Assembly: GCF_014698755.1 (NCBI RefSeq)
Contig: NZ_JACJTO010000005.1
Location: 92,698 to 156,697 of the forward strand
Reading direction: 5' to 3'
DNA from: Aphanizomenon flos-aquae FACHB-1287
GTDB lineage: Bacteria > Cyanobacteriota > Cyanobacteriia > Cyanobacteriales > Nostocaceae
DNA length: 64,000 bases
A program made the translations under genes and the position numbers. This document shows, in pieces, positions 47,637-56,296 of this stretch. The first letter of the stretch is position 1. The number at the start of each line of letters is the position of its first letter. The notes beneath the pieces were generated by a model, which saw nothing but the letters and a program-made list of their open reading frames with translations, was not told the DNA's origin and ran no database searches.

Positions 47637-48294
47637 TTTGAGAACTGTTTCTCCTGTTCCTAGTTAGTGAGTTTGCAACTGATTAATGAGGAAGTGACTG
47701 GGTTATGACACCCATGTTCACAATTTCCGACACCGAAACGCTAATTTTAGCACTTCCTGTCTATGAATGGCTATTAGTTAGTTGTCTGTTGTCGGCAAGA
47801 AAGATATTCTCTCTGCTGTTGATTAACCCCCTGCTCCCGTCGTTTCGGGATAAAACAGTTGTAGCACCTCAATTTTTCCCTCATTACCTGCTCTGATTCA
47901 TTATAAATGATTTTGATAAATTCTAGGCCTTGACCTAGACTGGGTACTTATTTCGGTATAGGCCAAGAGCTAACCTGACCTAAAGTTACAGGAATGTGAT
48001 CTGCTTGCAGCAGCATTTCGCTATCGATCACATCAATAGTAAATGAGAATCAGAGTTTTATAGATAAGTAGTAGTGCAGAATAAATTGTTTAATAACTTT
48101 TGTACGTTACAGAATGCTTAAACTAGTCCCGCTATCAAAAATTCAGTGTTTTCGGTTACATATATCTTCAAACAGTCAGTATTACTACTATAGTTCTAGG
48201 AGTAGGAATCAAGCTTGCACCTCTAGTTGAGGCAGAGTCTCATCAACTGCATTCCTAGTCAGAGACTAGGAACGAGGAAAGATTTTTAAAAGTT
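47637..48294. other. 658-bp gene-free region
   Basis: No reading frame with family support on either strand. It holds a 9-bp-stem hairpin near 48252 and, presumably, the rpsP promoter. The signal-recognition-particle gene ffh that often precedes rpsP in cyanobacteria is not here. Confidence 0.5.
48252..48272. terminator. Perfect hairpin after the two-gene module
   Basis: TTCCTAGTC and GACTAGGAA form a 9-bp perfect stem around AGA, 23 bases beyond the stop of the gene ending at 48295 in its reading direction. The tail has no clear T run. Confidence 0.45.
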
Positions 48295-48702
48295 TTAAAT
48301 AACCCATTCATGGTCTGGATCATCAAGGGCTGCTGTGACTGATTGCAAATTAGCAAAATCTTTAAATGGACTAGACTTTGCTATTTCTGTGATAGAATGC
48401 AGAGCTAAAGTTAATTGGTTATTATCACCATTTGCTATTGCCTGATCTACTTTTTCAAACAGAAAGCTAAAATTCTTAGCTCGTTCATCAAATGAGTTTT
48501 CAAGATACTTAATTAGAACATCACGATCAGCTTGAATCTTAGCAATTGTAGCTGTTTCCCAGGCTTCTATACCACGTCGTTTAGTCGTTTCTTCTTGTGC
48601 AACTATTTTGTATTCAGTGTAGGCTTCAACGATAGCTCGTAAGGTGTTAGCAGCATCTACACCTGCACCCAATACTTCTACATGAACTTTCTTGACTGTC
48701 AT
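48295..48702 (-). CDS. Small helical protein, second gene of an unrecognised two-gene module
   Basis: A 135-residue protein: a short strand (VKKVHVEVLGAG), then long helices (TLRAIVEAYTEYKIVAQEE, ATIAKIQADRDVLIKYLENS, FSFLFEKVDQAIANGDNNQL) and a striking end AALDDPDHEWVI. It starts two bases after the stop of the larger membrane-type gene, so they form one unit. The charged helices suggest a partner or cofactor of the upstream protein. No family is recognised with confidence. Confidence 0.6.
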   Translation of the reverse strand: MTVKKVHVEVLGAGVDAANTLRAIVEAYTEYKIVAQEETTKRRGIEAWETATIAKIQADRDVLIKYLENSFDERAKNFSFLFEKVDQAIANGDNNQLTLALHSITEIAKSSPFKDFANLQSVTAALDDPDHEWVI

Positions 48703-48704
48703 TT

Positions 48705-49607
48705 CTATTTACCTGGTAAGATGCGATATTTTTCTATGATGGTGACAGTGCCAAGGTTAAGTTTTCCATCACTGTTTAATACTGGAGTTTTCAAAATTTC
48801 TATCAGGGACTTCATGAGAGTTCCCACTTTTTGAAACTTCTCAGCATCTCTCTTTGAATCAAAAGGTTGAGATTCAAGTTCATTTAGACTTTGAACAGCA
48901 CGAGTGTTAATAGATTCAAACACACCTCTTAACTCAGTAATCCGCTGTTTTACAGTTTTCGCAACGTCTTTAGCTCGATTAATCTCAGCGATCGCTTTAT
49001 TCACTTTGCCCTCATATTCTCGTGCTTTTGTCATGGCTTTCTCACCTTCACTAGCCGCAAAAAAGCTGCCAATCGCTAAAGCTGGTAAAATGGTAATACC
49101 GCCTAGCACAACAGTACCTAAAGCCATACCACCGCCACCAGCAGCGATCGCTCCACCGCCAAACCATGCTAAAGTTGCATTCCAAGCTGCTGCTCCACTG
49201 AGGCCTGATATCGCTGTTCCTGTACTTGCTGCTCCTATTGAAGTTGCAACACCAATAGCACCACCATAACCTGCTGCTGCTGCTCCTACGGATTTAGCCC
49301 CAGCGCCGAAATATTGTTCTGCTCCTACCGCAGCAGCTTTGTATTCTTTAATCTGTTGAACCGAAAAATCCATACCCTCTAAAAGCCTCCTCTCGCTTTC
49401 AGAAGCCTTTCTCCCAGTGCGCTCAACGAAATCTACAAACCGCTTAATAGTTTCTTTTATCACCTGTAGTTGGAGTTCACCATACTCCTCTGCTAACTTA
49501 TTTGTTGCTGCTTCCTCAATTTTCAACCATTTTAAAGCGCGTTCATATCGCTCTTGAGCGCCCTTAGCTAGTTCATTAGCTTTCTGACCAGGATAAAATG
49601 AAACCAT
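48705..49607 (-). CDS. Glycine-zipper membrane protein with flanking coiled coils, first gene of an unrecognised module
   Basis: A 300-residue protein. Residues 1-90 are helical and charged (YERALKWLKIEEAATNKLAE, LQVIKETIKRFVDFVERTGR). Residues 92-186 are a long Gly/Ala-rich hydrophobic hairpin (AAAGYGGAIGVATSIGAAST, GGAIAAGGGGMALGTVVLGG, FAASEGEKAM). Residues 187-250 form a second coiled coil (KVNKAIAEINRAKDVAKTVK). No signal peptide, so the hydrophobic part could insert into membrane from inside. The layout resembles pore-forming or membrane-remodelling effectors. Function unknown. Confidence 0.6.
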   Translation of the reverse strand: MVSFYPGQKANELAKGAQERYERALKWLKIEEAATNKLAEEYGELQLQVIKETIKRFVDFVERTGRKASESERRLLEGMDFSVQQIKEYKAAAVGAEQYFGAGAKSVGAAAAGYGGAIGVATSIGAASTGTAISGLSGAAAWNATLAWFGGGAIAAGGGGMALGTVVLGGITILPALAIGSFFAASEGEKAMTKAREYEGKVNKAIAEINRAKDVAKTVKQRITELRGVFESINTRAVQSLNELESQPFDSKRDAEKFQKVGTLMKSLIEILKTPVLNSDGKLNLGTVTIIEKYRILPGK

Positions 49608-49709
49608 GAAAATAATCCTAAAAATATCTAAATCTAGACTATCATTGCGGAATTTAGGTGTCTACTAGCCAATATTAGAAGTTAGGCTAGTATAAGATTA
49701 GTAAATTTT

Positions 49710-50216
49710 ATGTACACAATGTTGACAATGGCATCTACTGAAGAACGCTTTGTTCAAGCCACGAACTACTGGGATTTAGAAACTCTATACACAGATATTG
49801 CATCTGCTAAGGGTAAACGGCTCACACCTGTTGAGAAACTACATTTACGTGGGTTACTTTGTGGTTACAGCCCCGCTGAGATAGCGGAGAGGCTGAATAA
49901 AAATGTTAAAGGTGTCGAAGTAGACCTTTGCAATACTTTGTATAAGTATGTGAAAAGTTTAGTAGATAAATCTGATGAAAAGGTAGAAAACTGGAGAAAT
50001 ATTACTGAATGGCTTGAGGAAGCAGGATATAAAAGCCAGCCTTCTATTGAATCTGAAATAGGTGACGGTGTATCTGTAAAACTTTTAGTACAGGAAGCAA
50101 ATATAACTCTTGAGAAAAACCAATTAATAATTGATTTAAACATCAGAATAGTAGCTCCTTCAGCTTCAAGAACTTCAGTTATACAAGAATTTAATACAAA
50201 CGGCAAGTTTAATTGA
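49710..50216 (+). CDS. Helix-turn-helix signalling-type protein
   Basis: A 168-residue protein. A LuxR/MalT-like helix-turn-helix occupies about residues 35-80 (TPVEKLHLRGLLCGYSPAEI then AERLNKNVKGVEVDLCNTLY), followed by an insertion and a beta-rich C terminus. In cyanobacteria this module usually heads large AAA/NACHT or WD40 proteins; here it stands alone. The start may be 49710 or 49728 (MASTEERF). It is divergent from the glycine-zipper gene by 102 bases, and its stop overlaps a decayed downstream gene by one base (TGATG). Confidence 0.7.
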   Translation: MYTMLTMASTEERFVQATNYWDLETLYTDIASAKGKRLTPVEKLHLRGLLCGYSPAEIAERLNKNVKGVEVDLCNTLYKYVKSLVDKSDEKVENWRNITEWLEEAGYKSQPSIESEIGDGVSVKLLVQEANITLEKNQLIIDLNIRIVAPSASRTSVIQEFNTNGKFN

Positions 50217-50530
50217 TGACACAATCTATTACTCAAAAATTAACACTGGAGCAATGAACAGACATCAGACAACTAAAAAATACTACGATCACAAGTGTTG
50301 AATCCTGCAATAAAACTTTACAATCTTTGTGTTTTACCCAGGTAAAATCCATTGTCTATTGAGAATAGAGTCATTAATTGATCAAATTTGGTATCACCAA
50401 TACCAATGCACAACTTGGACACAATCCTCAAAATCTTAACATTCAACACTTCTGTACTACGATATATAAAGTCTATGATTTAACTCCTGAACAAATAGCT
50501 ATTTTTGACGAAGCAGTTAAAAGGAAATAA
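50216..50530 (+). pseudogene. Small gene relic split by a stop codon and a MITE
   Basis: Reading from the ATG at 50216 gives MTQSITQKLTLEQ, then an in-frame TGA at 50255-50257, then more codons up to the MITE at 50290. If the MITE and one target copy are removed, the frame continues through TIYKVYDLTPEQIAIFDEAV to a TAA at 50528-50530, three bases before the PIN gene start. So it was one small gene (antitoxin-like by position) that has been inactivated at least twice. The family is not certain. Confidence 0.65.
50281..50463. mobile_element. MITE, copy 2, with 9-bp target duplication
   Basis: The element is 50290-50454 (165 bp). Its ends are CACAAGTGTTGAAT and ATTCAACACTTCTG. TACTACGAT at 50281-50289 is repeated exactly at 50455-50463, the target-site duplication. 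It differs from copy 1 at a single base (50330 T, against C at 33840). The interior has no coding capacity. Confidence 0.97.
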
Positions 50531-50533
50531 AAA

Positions 50534-50935
50534 ATGACTTATTTATTAGATACCAACATTGTTTCTTTTGCTATCAAAAATAATCTCGTAATTAAGAAAA
50601 GATTAGAAGAATTACGCTCACAATAAGAATTAATATCCATTAGTTGTATTACTTATTTTGCGGTTAAAAGAGGTTTATTTGCAGTCAACGCAATTAAACA
50701 ATTAGAAAAATTTGATGATTTTTGTAAGGATTTTCAAATCATTTTCTTAGATGATTTAGCAATTTTATAAAAACCCGCAGAAATTCATGTAAATCTCAGA
50801 TTAAGAGGATTACCAATCCAAACAGAAGACATTTTAATTGCTGCAACTGCTATTATTAAAAATTTTATTCTCGTTTCTAATGATAGTGATTTATTAAGAG
50901 TTGAAGAATTAAATTTAGAGAATTGTTTTAGGTGA
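50534..50935 (+). pseudogene. Decayed VapC-type PIN-domain toxin
   Basis: The frame starts MTYLLDTNIVSFAIKNN (first acidic Asp present), is interrupted by TAA at 50624-50626 and TAA at 50768-50770, and ends at TGA 50933. After the first stop come LISISCITYFAVKRG (the usual Glu of the TYxEVxRG motif reads Ala) and, after the second, QTEDILIAATAIIKNFILVS then NDSDLL. This is a PIN-type RNase relic that can no longer be made. Its antitoxin probably was the gene relic just upstream. Confidence 0.85.
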
Positions 50936-50958
50936 TTTTTCGCCCACCTCTGAGGCTG

Positions 50959-51342
50959 TTAGAGGTTACTAAGCAGATCATCATAATGTCGCACTTCTAA
51001 TAACTGGTTTTTCTCACCCACAATGACAACTGTAGGAGAGTAACCTTTTAACTCTTCTATGGTAAACTGCCCATAAGTCATTATAATCAAGCGATCGCCA
51101 GCAACTCCTAAACGTGCCGCCGCTCCATTTAATTCAATCGTCCCCGAATTAGCCGGAGCAGGTATAGCATAAGTAATAAACCGCTTACCATTAGCAACGT
51201 TCACTACTTGTACCTGTTCATAAAGAAATATACCAGCTTTTTTCAAGAGCATTTCGTCAATGCTGATACTACCCACATAGTTAATATTTGCTCCTGTGAG
51301 GGTACAATTATGAATTTTTGCCGATAAGAGAGTGCGCTGCAT
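50959..51342 (-). CDS. panD: Aspartate 1-decarboxylase
   Basis: A 127-residue pyruvoyl enzyme making beta-alanine for pantothenate and coenzyme A. The self-cleavage site Gly24-Ser25 is intact ([10 protein letters not shown]) and the Ser becomes the pyruvoyl group. Other signatures are [40 protein letters not shown] and ILEVRHYD-like end ([15 protein letters not shown]). No other pantothenate gene is adjacent. Confidence 0.96.
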   Translation of the reverse strand: MQRTLLSAKIHNCTLTGANINYVGSISIDEMLLKKAGIFLYEQVQVVNVANGKRFITYAIPAPANSGTIELNGAAARLGVAGDRLIIMTYGQFTIEELKGYSPTVVIVGEKNQLLEVRHYDDLLSNL

Positions 51343-51481
51343 TTGATTTTAATTTTTTTTTTGCAACCAGGGAACTTTAGTAATTAGACTCAGTACATTG
51401 TTACTGATTGTCCCACAATATATTTTTTTGTATCCATTTCATGGGTAATGAGTAATTTGCATTACTACTACCCACGATCTA

Positions 51482-52000
51482 TTATGCTTTATTTTTAGCC
51501 GCTTGGATGAACTTTTCTACTAAAGGGGCCACCTTATCCACATCCTGCCAACCGAGAATTTGCGTTACCTTTTTTTCCAAATTTTTATAACTGCGGAAAA
51601 ATTCGGCAATTTCCTCCAATCGGTGGGGAGATATGTCCTTGAGAGACTTGACATGAGCATAGCGCGGATCTTTATCGGGAACACAAAGAATCTTTTCGTC
51701 GCGGTCGCCACCATCAATCATTTCCAAATAACCAACCGGTCTTGCAGCAATAACGCAACCGGGAAATGTTGGCTCATCCATGATTACCATACCATCCAAT
51801 GGGTCACCATCATCAGCTAGGGTATTGGGTATAAAACCATAGTCGTAAGGATATTTGACTGAAGAATAGAGGACACGGTCGAGCGCAAATGCTTGTAAAT
51901 CCTTATCGTATTCATATTTATTTTTACTTCCGCCAGCAATTTCAATCAGGACATTAATCACACCTGGCTTTGGTTGGGCAGGAATCAGAGATAAATCCAC
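51482..52000 (-). CDS. ppa: Soluble inorganic pyrophosphatase
   Basis: A 172-residue family I pyrophosphatase. The active-site signature [17 protein letters not shown] with its Asp cluster, and the magnesium-binding [10 protein letters not shown] and [15 protein letters not shown] segments, are present. It drives biosynthetic reactions by hydrolysing pyrophosphate. The [20 protein letters not shown] start is standard. Confidence 0.97.
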   Translation of the reverse strand: MDLSLIPAQPKPGVINVLIEIAGGSKNKYEYDKDLQAFALDRVLYSSVKYPYDYGFIPNTLADDGDPLDGMVIMDEPTFPGCVIAARPVGYLEMIDGGDRDEKILCVPDKDPRYAHVKSLKDISPHRLEEIAEFFRSYKNLEKKVTQILGWQDVDKVAPLVEKFIQAAKNKA

Positions 52001-52192
52001 AATAAAACTCCTTTACTAAAGGTGAATCAACGGTAGCAAGCTATTTTCGCTCCCAGTCTCAAATTTTAGGGCATTGTGGATCTCTTCCCCCAGATTCCTT
52101 CTAAAATGATCAACAAAAAAGGGTAGAAGAGATGAAAAACTGTTCCTACCCTTGCTCCTTACTTTTTCTTCTTCTGAATTCTACTGTATATT

Positions 52193-52381
52193 TTAATCTC
52201 CACGAATAGATAGGTTATAGCTTAAGGATGGCTGATTGTTCTCAACATTGGCTGAAGAATAGTGGGCAATGATAAATACTGGTAAAATAAGGGTGATCAG
52301 AGCAATTAATGTTCCCACAATGTCTGCCAAGCGTTGGGAATATGTATCGGAAGAATTGGCAGACTGGCTATTTAAATTCAT
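52193..52381 (-). CDS. Small single-span membrane protein
   Basis: A 62-residue protein with one central hydrophobic segment (IVGTLIALITLILPVFIIAH) and polar tails. Unrecognised; similar short membrane proteins are common in cyanobacteria. It stands alone between ppa and the DUF4231 gene. Confidence 0.5.
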   Translation of the reverse strand: MNLNSQSANSSDTYSQRLADIVGTLIALITLILPVFIIAHYSSANVENNQPSLSYNLSIRGD

Positions 52382-52578
52382 ACAAAGTTGTAATTAATCA
52401 CATCACTAGCAGGTTAACTCTCCAGAAGAGAGCGTCCATACTATTTTAACTGTTTTTTTACTATAAACCGTAATGTCAGGAATAACTGACATTTATTCAT
52501 CATTCAGAAATTCCGTAGGGGCGCAGTAAGTGCGCCCATAAACTGAGATATGCTGGTGAATTGGTGATTATACCAAAA

Positions 52579-53370
52579 CTATGCAGCTACTTTTTCTTCT
52601 GTAGTTGCTTCTTCAAGTTTTGGTGAGTCTTGTCTTTCTTTATTTACCTGGTCTGAATCAGTTTGTTGTTGTGCTTGGGGGAGGTGAATACTATTCACTT
52701 GATTAATAAACAGTTCTACAGCCTGACTAATTTTTTGTTGTTGTTTATCTTCTTCTGGAATATCATAACAACGATAGGCTGGAGTGATTCCTAAAATAAA
52801 CTTCTCTTGTTCAGATTCTAACAATTCTACTGCTGTGTTAGCAGCCATCCAATTTTTTTCAAAAGGAAATGATGTGACAACACTGGCTACAATGGAAGCA
52901 ACTGCTGGACAGATAACAGGTAGCCATTTTAACCAGTTTTGTCCTGCTTCCAATTTATCCACTAGAACTAAAATTGGTGTCACACCTGATAAAATCACGG
53001 TAGAAATTTGCAAAACGTAGTATAGGGTTCTGTTAAGATCTCTAGAACTTTTATAATCGTCAATCAATTCTTGAGAATATTCTAAAGCTTTAGTTCGGGC
53101 TGGTAAAACTGTGTTATGATCTACCTGAGTATCTTTACTTAATAAAGAAGTATAAAGTTTAGCCCTTTTCGATAGCTGATTTCTTTCTGCTTTCCTTTTG
53201 GCGCTATTTACTGATTGTCTATTGAAGATAAATAAACCAATAGCAAGAGTTAAAGCAACGGAGGCAACGATTATATGTTCTTGATTGCTAGAATCAAAAT
53301 AAATAATACCAAATGATGCGATGGCAACTGCGGCTAATAAATAATCAATCAATTTCAAAAAGAACAGCAT
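52579..53370 (-). CDS. DUF4231/SLATT-like membrane protein
   Basis: A 263-residue protein with two N-terminal membrane segments (LIDYLLAAVAIASFGIIYFD, IIVASVALTLAIGLFIFN), a coiled middle (ELIDDYKSSRDLNRTLYYVL) and two more segments (ISTVILSGVTPILVLVDKL, WLPVICPAVASIVASVVTSF), then a charged helical tail. This is the DUF4231 layout, related to SLATT-type predicted pore-forming proteins that often occur in nucleotide-sensing defence or signalling loci. No partner is adjacent, so role unknown. Confidence 0.7.
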   Translation of the reverse strand: MLFFLKLIDYLLAAVAIASFGIIYFDSSNQEHIIVASVALTLAIGLFIFNRQSVNSAKRKAERNQLSKRAKLYTSLLSKDTQVDHNTVLPARTKALEYSQELIDDYKSSRDLNRTLYYVLQISTVILSGVTPILVLVDKLEAGQNWLKWLPVICPAVASIVASVVTSFPFEKNWMAANTAVELLESEQEKFILGITPAYRCYDIPEEDKQQQKISQAVELFINQVNSIHLPQAQQQTDSDQVNKERQDSPKLEEATTEEKVAA

Positions 53371-53594
53371 ATTTTCGTCTCGTGTAGTTATTGTGGGAGT
53401 GTTGAATTAATAATCGGAAAAGTTGTTGTAATAAATGTTGTTACAACCAAAACTATATATTACCCTAAAGTGGTATTATTGACAAGGTACTGCAATTTTC
53501 TTCCAGGATAAGGACAAGGTTTAAATTTCTTGAAGTTTACCGAAAACTTCGATCAAATTGCTCCTTTCAATGAAATCTGTTGTAAATTCACGAA

Positions 53595-54773
53595 TCAAAT
53601 AGCATTGCTGTATTTTTTGCGCGTAGCTACGGCTAAAACTAAAACTAAAAAAGTCAAAACTCCTGCTAAATATAAAGGATAACTATAAGTTATAGGTTTA
53701 GATTGTTGAACTATCATACCAGCAATCACCGGACCAATACCATTAGAAATACTTAAATAAGATGCGTTTAGTCCTAAAGCAGTTCCCTGGTCTTGTGGTT
53801 GAGCATTGAGAGAGATTAATGTACTAATCATCGGTTGAACTAAAGCATTAAACAACGCAAATAATATACTAACGATGATAAAATAATTAATGTTAGGCCA
53901 AATAGGCATTAACAAAAATGATAAACTGCGAATACATAAGCCTAAAAATAATATTTTGACGACATTAAATTTACGACTGAGAACAGATACTCCCCAAGTT
54001 TGCATAATTACTCCTAATGTGCCAAATATTAGAAATAAGAGTGTTAAAGATCTACTATTTTGATCTAAAACCTTAATAAAATAGGGTTGAAAAGCATAGG
54101 TAAACATAGTAAATGTTAGTCCTGTACAAAAGTTAATTAATAACAAAATGCCAATACCGGGCATAGCCAAACCTTTAATTAAGTTTTCCAACCCTAAATC
54201 AAAGATATTTGTAGCTTTTGGAGATTTGGTTTTTAAGGTTTCTGGTAATAAGAAGATTGTCATTAATACGGCTATCATTGCAACTGCTGCAGAAACTAAA
54301 AATGCTGTTCCTAAAGAAATTTGTTGGGCTAATAAACTGATTGCTGGTCCAAGGATAAAGCCTAATCCCATTGCTGCACCATAAATTCCAAATGCCTGAG
54401 CACGATTTTTTTGATCGGTAACATCAGAAATCACAGCTTGGGCAACAGACGCATTTCCACCTGTGATACCATCTAAAAATCTGGCTAAAAATAATAATGT
54501 TGCTGTTGTCGCAGTTCCCGCTATAGTATTAGCAATTACTGTTCCCGCTAAACTAATTATTAATAATGGTTTTCGTCCAAATCTGTCAGAGAGTTTACCA
54601 ATAACTGGAGTGGCAAAAAACTGAGCAATAGAGTAAATGGAGAATAATAAACTGGTTTGGAAATCATTTAAACCAAATTGTTTACCATAGAGATAAATGA
54701 TGGGAATTAAAATTGTCAAACTCAGGGAGTTAATAAAGGCAATTAACGCAGTAATCCAAAAAACTCGATTCAT
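53595..54773 (-). CDS. MFS transporter, TetA-like drug/H+ antiporter
   Basis: A 392-residue major facilitator with about twelve membrane segments. The MFS motif A is visible as GKLSDRFGRKPLLIISLAG between segments 2 and 3, and motif C-like GAAMGLGFILGPAISLL occurs in segment 5, both typical of the DHA1 exporter branch. It is likely an efflux pump, substrate unknown. Monocistronic. Confidence 0.88.
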   Translation of the reverse strand: MNRVFWITALIAFINSLSLTILIPIIYLYGKQFGLNDFQTSLLFSIYSIAQFFATPVIGKLSDRFGRKPLLIISLAGTVIANTIAGTATTATLLFLARFLDGITGGNASVAQAVISDVTDQKNRAQAFGIYGAAMGLGFILGPAISLLAQQISLGTAFLVSAAVAMIAVLMTIFLLPETLKTKSPKATNIFDLGLENLIKGLAMPGIGILLLINFCTGLTFTMFTYAFQPYFIKVLDQNSRSLTLLFLIFGTLGVIMQTWGVSVLSRKFNVVKILFLGLCIRSLSFLLMPIWPNINYFIIVSILFALFNALVQPMISTLISLNAQPQDQGTALGLNASYLSISNGIGPVIAGMIVQQSKPITYSYPLYLAGVLTFLVLVLAVATRKKYSNAI

Positions 54774-55059
54774 TTTTAACTAAATATATTTATCTTCAGT
54801 CATCTTACCATTTCCTGGACTTTTACCCACTGCTCATGAAATTTAAATTACAGAGATTTTTCAAGAAACCAGGAAAACACTTGCATCAATGAGTTTATGT
54901 TCAAACCCGCAATGTGTGGATATTACGTATTGCTTTTGATGTTTATTCGTCTTGATCAAGGGATAGTGGGAAAATAGGCAGGATGGAATGTTAAGATACT
55001 GTTCCTAGGTCATGATTATTTTGAGGTTTTTAACCTCTTGGCTACAAATCACAGTGAAA

Positions 55060-55692
55060 ATGTCTAATCAAGTTTGGTTGTCACAGTTAAAAATACATCG
55101 AGCGATCGCTGTTATTCGCGCCCAAAAAATGGTATGGGGTGAACAAATGGCTTTAGCTGTAGCATCTGGGGGGATGAGGCTCATTGAAATTACTTGGAAT
55201 AGCGATCGCGCCCCCGAATTAATTTCCCAACTCCGCGCTAAATTACCCCATTGTTTAATTGGTACGGGAACGTTATTTAATGTCCAAGAGTTACAAGAGG
55301 CGATCGGCTGTGGGTCCCAATTCCTCTTCAGTCCCCACACCGATCCCGTCATGATTCAAGCCGCAGTCGCTAAAAATATCCCGATTATTCCCGGCGCTTT
55401 GACACCGACGGAAATTATGACCGCTTGGAATTATGGCGCTAGTTGTGTTAAAGTATTTCCCGTGCAATCACTGGGAGGAACTAGCTATATCAAAAGCTTA
55501 CAAGGACCCCTTGGGCATATTCCTTTAATAGTTACGGGCGGTGTAACATTAGAAAATGCTCAGGATTTTTTACAAGTTGGTGCAGTAGCCGTAGGATTAA
55601 GTGGTGAATTATTCCCACAAAAATGGGTATTAGCAGAAAATTGGCCAGCAATTACAGAACAAGTACAAATCCTCATGCAGAGTTTACATTAG
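55060..55692 (+). CDS. eda: KDPG / 4-hydroxy-2-oxoglutarate aldolase
   Basis: A 210-residue aldolase. The ATG at 55060 (MSNQVWLSQLKIHRAIAVIR) is preferred to one sixteen codons upstream. Class I aldolase residues are visible: catalytic Glu in MRLIEITWNSDRAPEL and the Schiff-base Lys in ASCVKVFPVQSLGG, with GTGTLFNVQELQEAI. It cleaves 2-keto-3-deoxy-6-phosphogluconate, the last step of the Entner-Doudoroff pathway. No edd gene is nearby. Confidence 0.93.
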   Translation: MSNQVWLSQLKIHRAIAVIRAQKMVWGEQMALAVASGGMRLIEITWNSDRAPELISQLRAKLPHCLIGTGTLFNVQELQEAIGCGSQFLFSPHTDPVMIQAAVAKNIPIIPGALTPTEIMTAWNYGASCVKVFPVQSLGGTSYIKSLQGPLGHIPLIVTGGVTLENAQDFLQVGAVAVGLSGELFPQKWVLAENWPAITEQVQILMQSLH

Positions 55693-55745
55693 GGGTTAGG
55701 TAAGGGAGAATAAAAAGGAGAAATAAACATTTTTCCCAATTACCA

Positions 55746-56279
55746 ATGAGTGTGTTTACCATGAAAAGCCTAATTTATACCTGTACTTCCTGGGTGAATC
55801 TCTTAAAAATATTACTTGCAGGTACAGCAGTTTCTGCTACTATTATTACTTCTGTAGCTGGTGAGGTATGGGCAAATTCTCCACCACAGAAAACTCCTAA
55901 CACTGTTCAAATCCTCAAAAAATCCGATCAGCGTTGGATTCAAATTGACCTCTCCCAACAAAAATTAATTGCGTGGAAAGGAAATAAACCTGTGTATGCA
56001 GTGAGGATTTCTTCAGGAAAAAAAGCTACATCTACTCGCACTGGTACTTTCAAGATTCAAACTAAGCTGAAAAAAACTAGGATGAAGGGCAGAGGATATA
56101 ATATTGCCGATGTTCCCCATACCATGTATTATCAAGGTAGCTATGCCATTCATGGTGCATATTGGCATAGCAAATTTGGTACACCTGTTAGTCATGGCTG
56201 TGTGAATCTTTCCCCTCGTCATGCTAAATGGGTATTTAATTGGGCTAATGTGGGAACAACGGTGGTAATTCAGAAATAA
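55746..56279 (+). CDS. L,D-transpeptidase (YkuD type)
   Basis: A 177-residue periplasmic cell-wall enzyme. The N terminus is an export signal (hydrophobic VNLLKILLAGTAVSATIITS). The start may be 55746 or the ATG at 55761. The catalytic domain (RWIQIDLSQQKLIAWKGNKP onward) ends in the catalytic histidine-glycine-cysteine motif SHGCVNLSPRHAKWVF. Such enzymes make 3-3 peptidoglycan cross-links or attach proteins. Confidence 0.93.
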   Translation: MSVFTMKSLIYTCTSWVNLLKILLAGTAVSATIITSVAGEVWANSPPQKTPNTVQILKKSDQRWIQIDLSQQKLIAWKGNKPVYAVRISSGKKATSTRTGTFKIQTKLKKTRMKGRGYNIADVPHTMYYQGSYAIHGAYWHSKFGTPVSHGCVNLSPRHAKWVFNWANVGTTVVIQK

Positions 56280-56296
56280 GGTAATCTACTTAATCC

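Noticed and set aside
47705..47896. 63-codon plus-strand frame after rpsP
   Set aside because: No family pattern and typical of chance frames in AT-rich spacer DNA.
53391..53415. AGTGTTGAAT, the MITE end sequence, near the DUF4231 gene
   Set aside because: Only ten bases match and no second inverted end is near, so it is probably chance.
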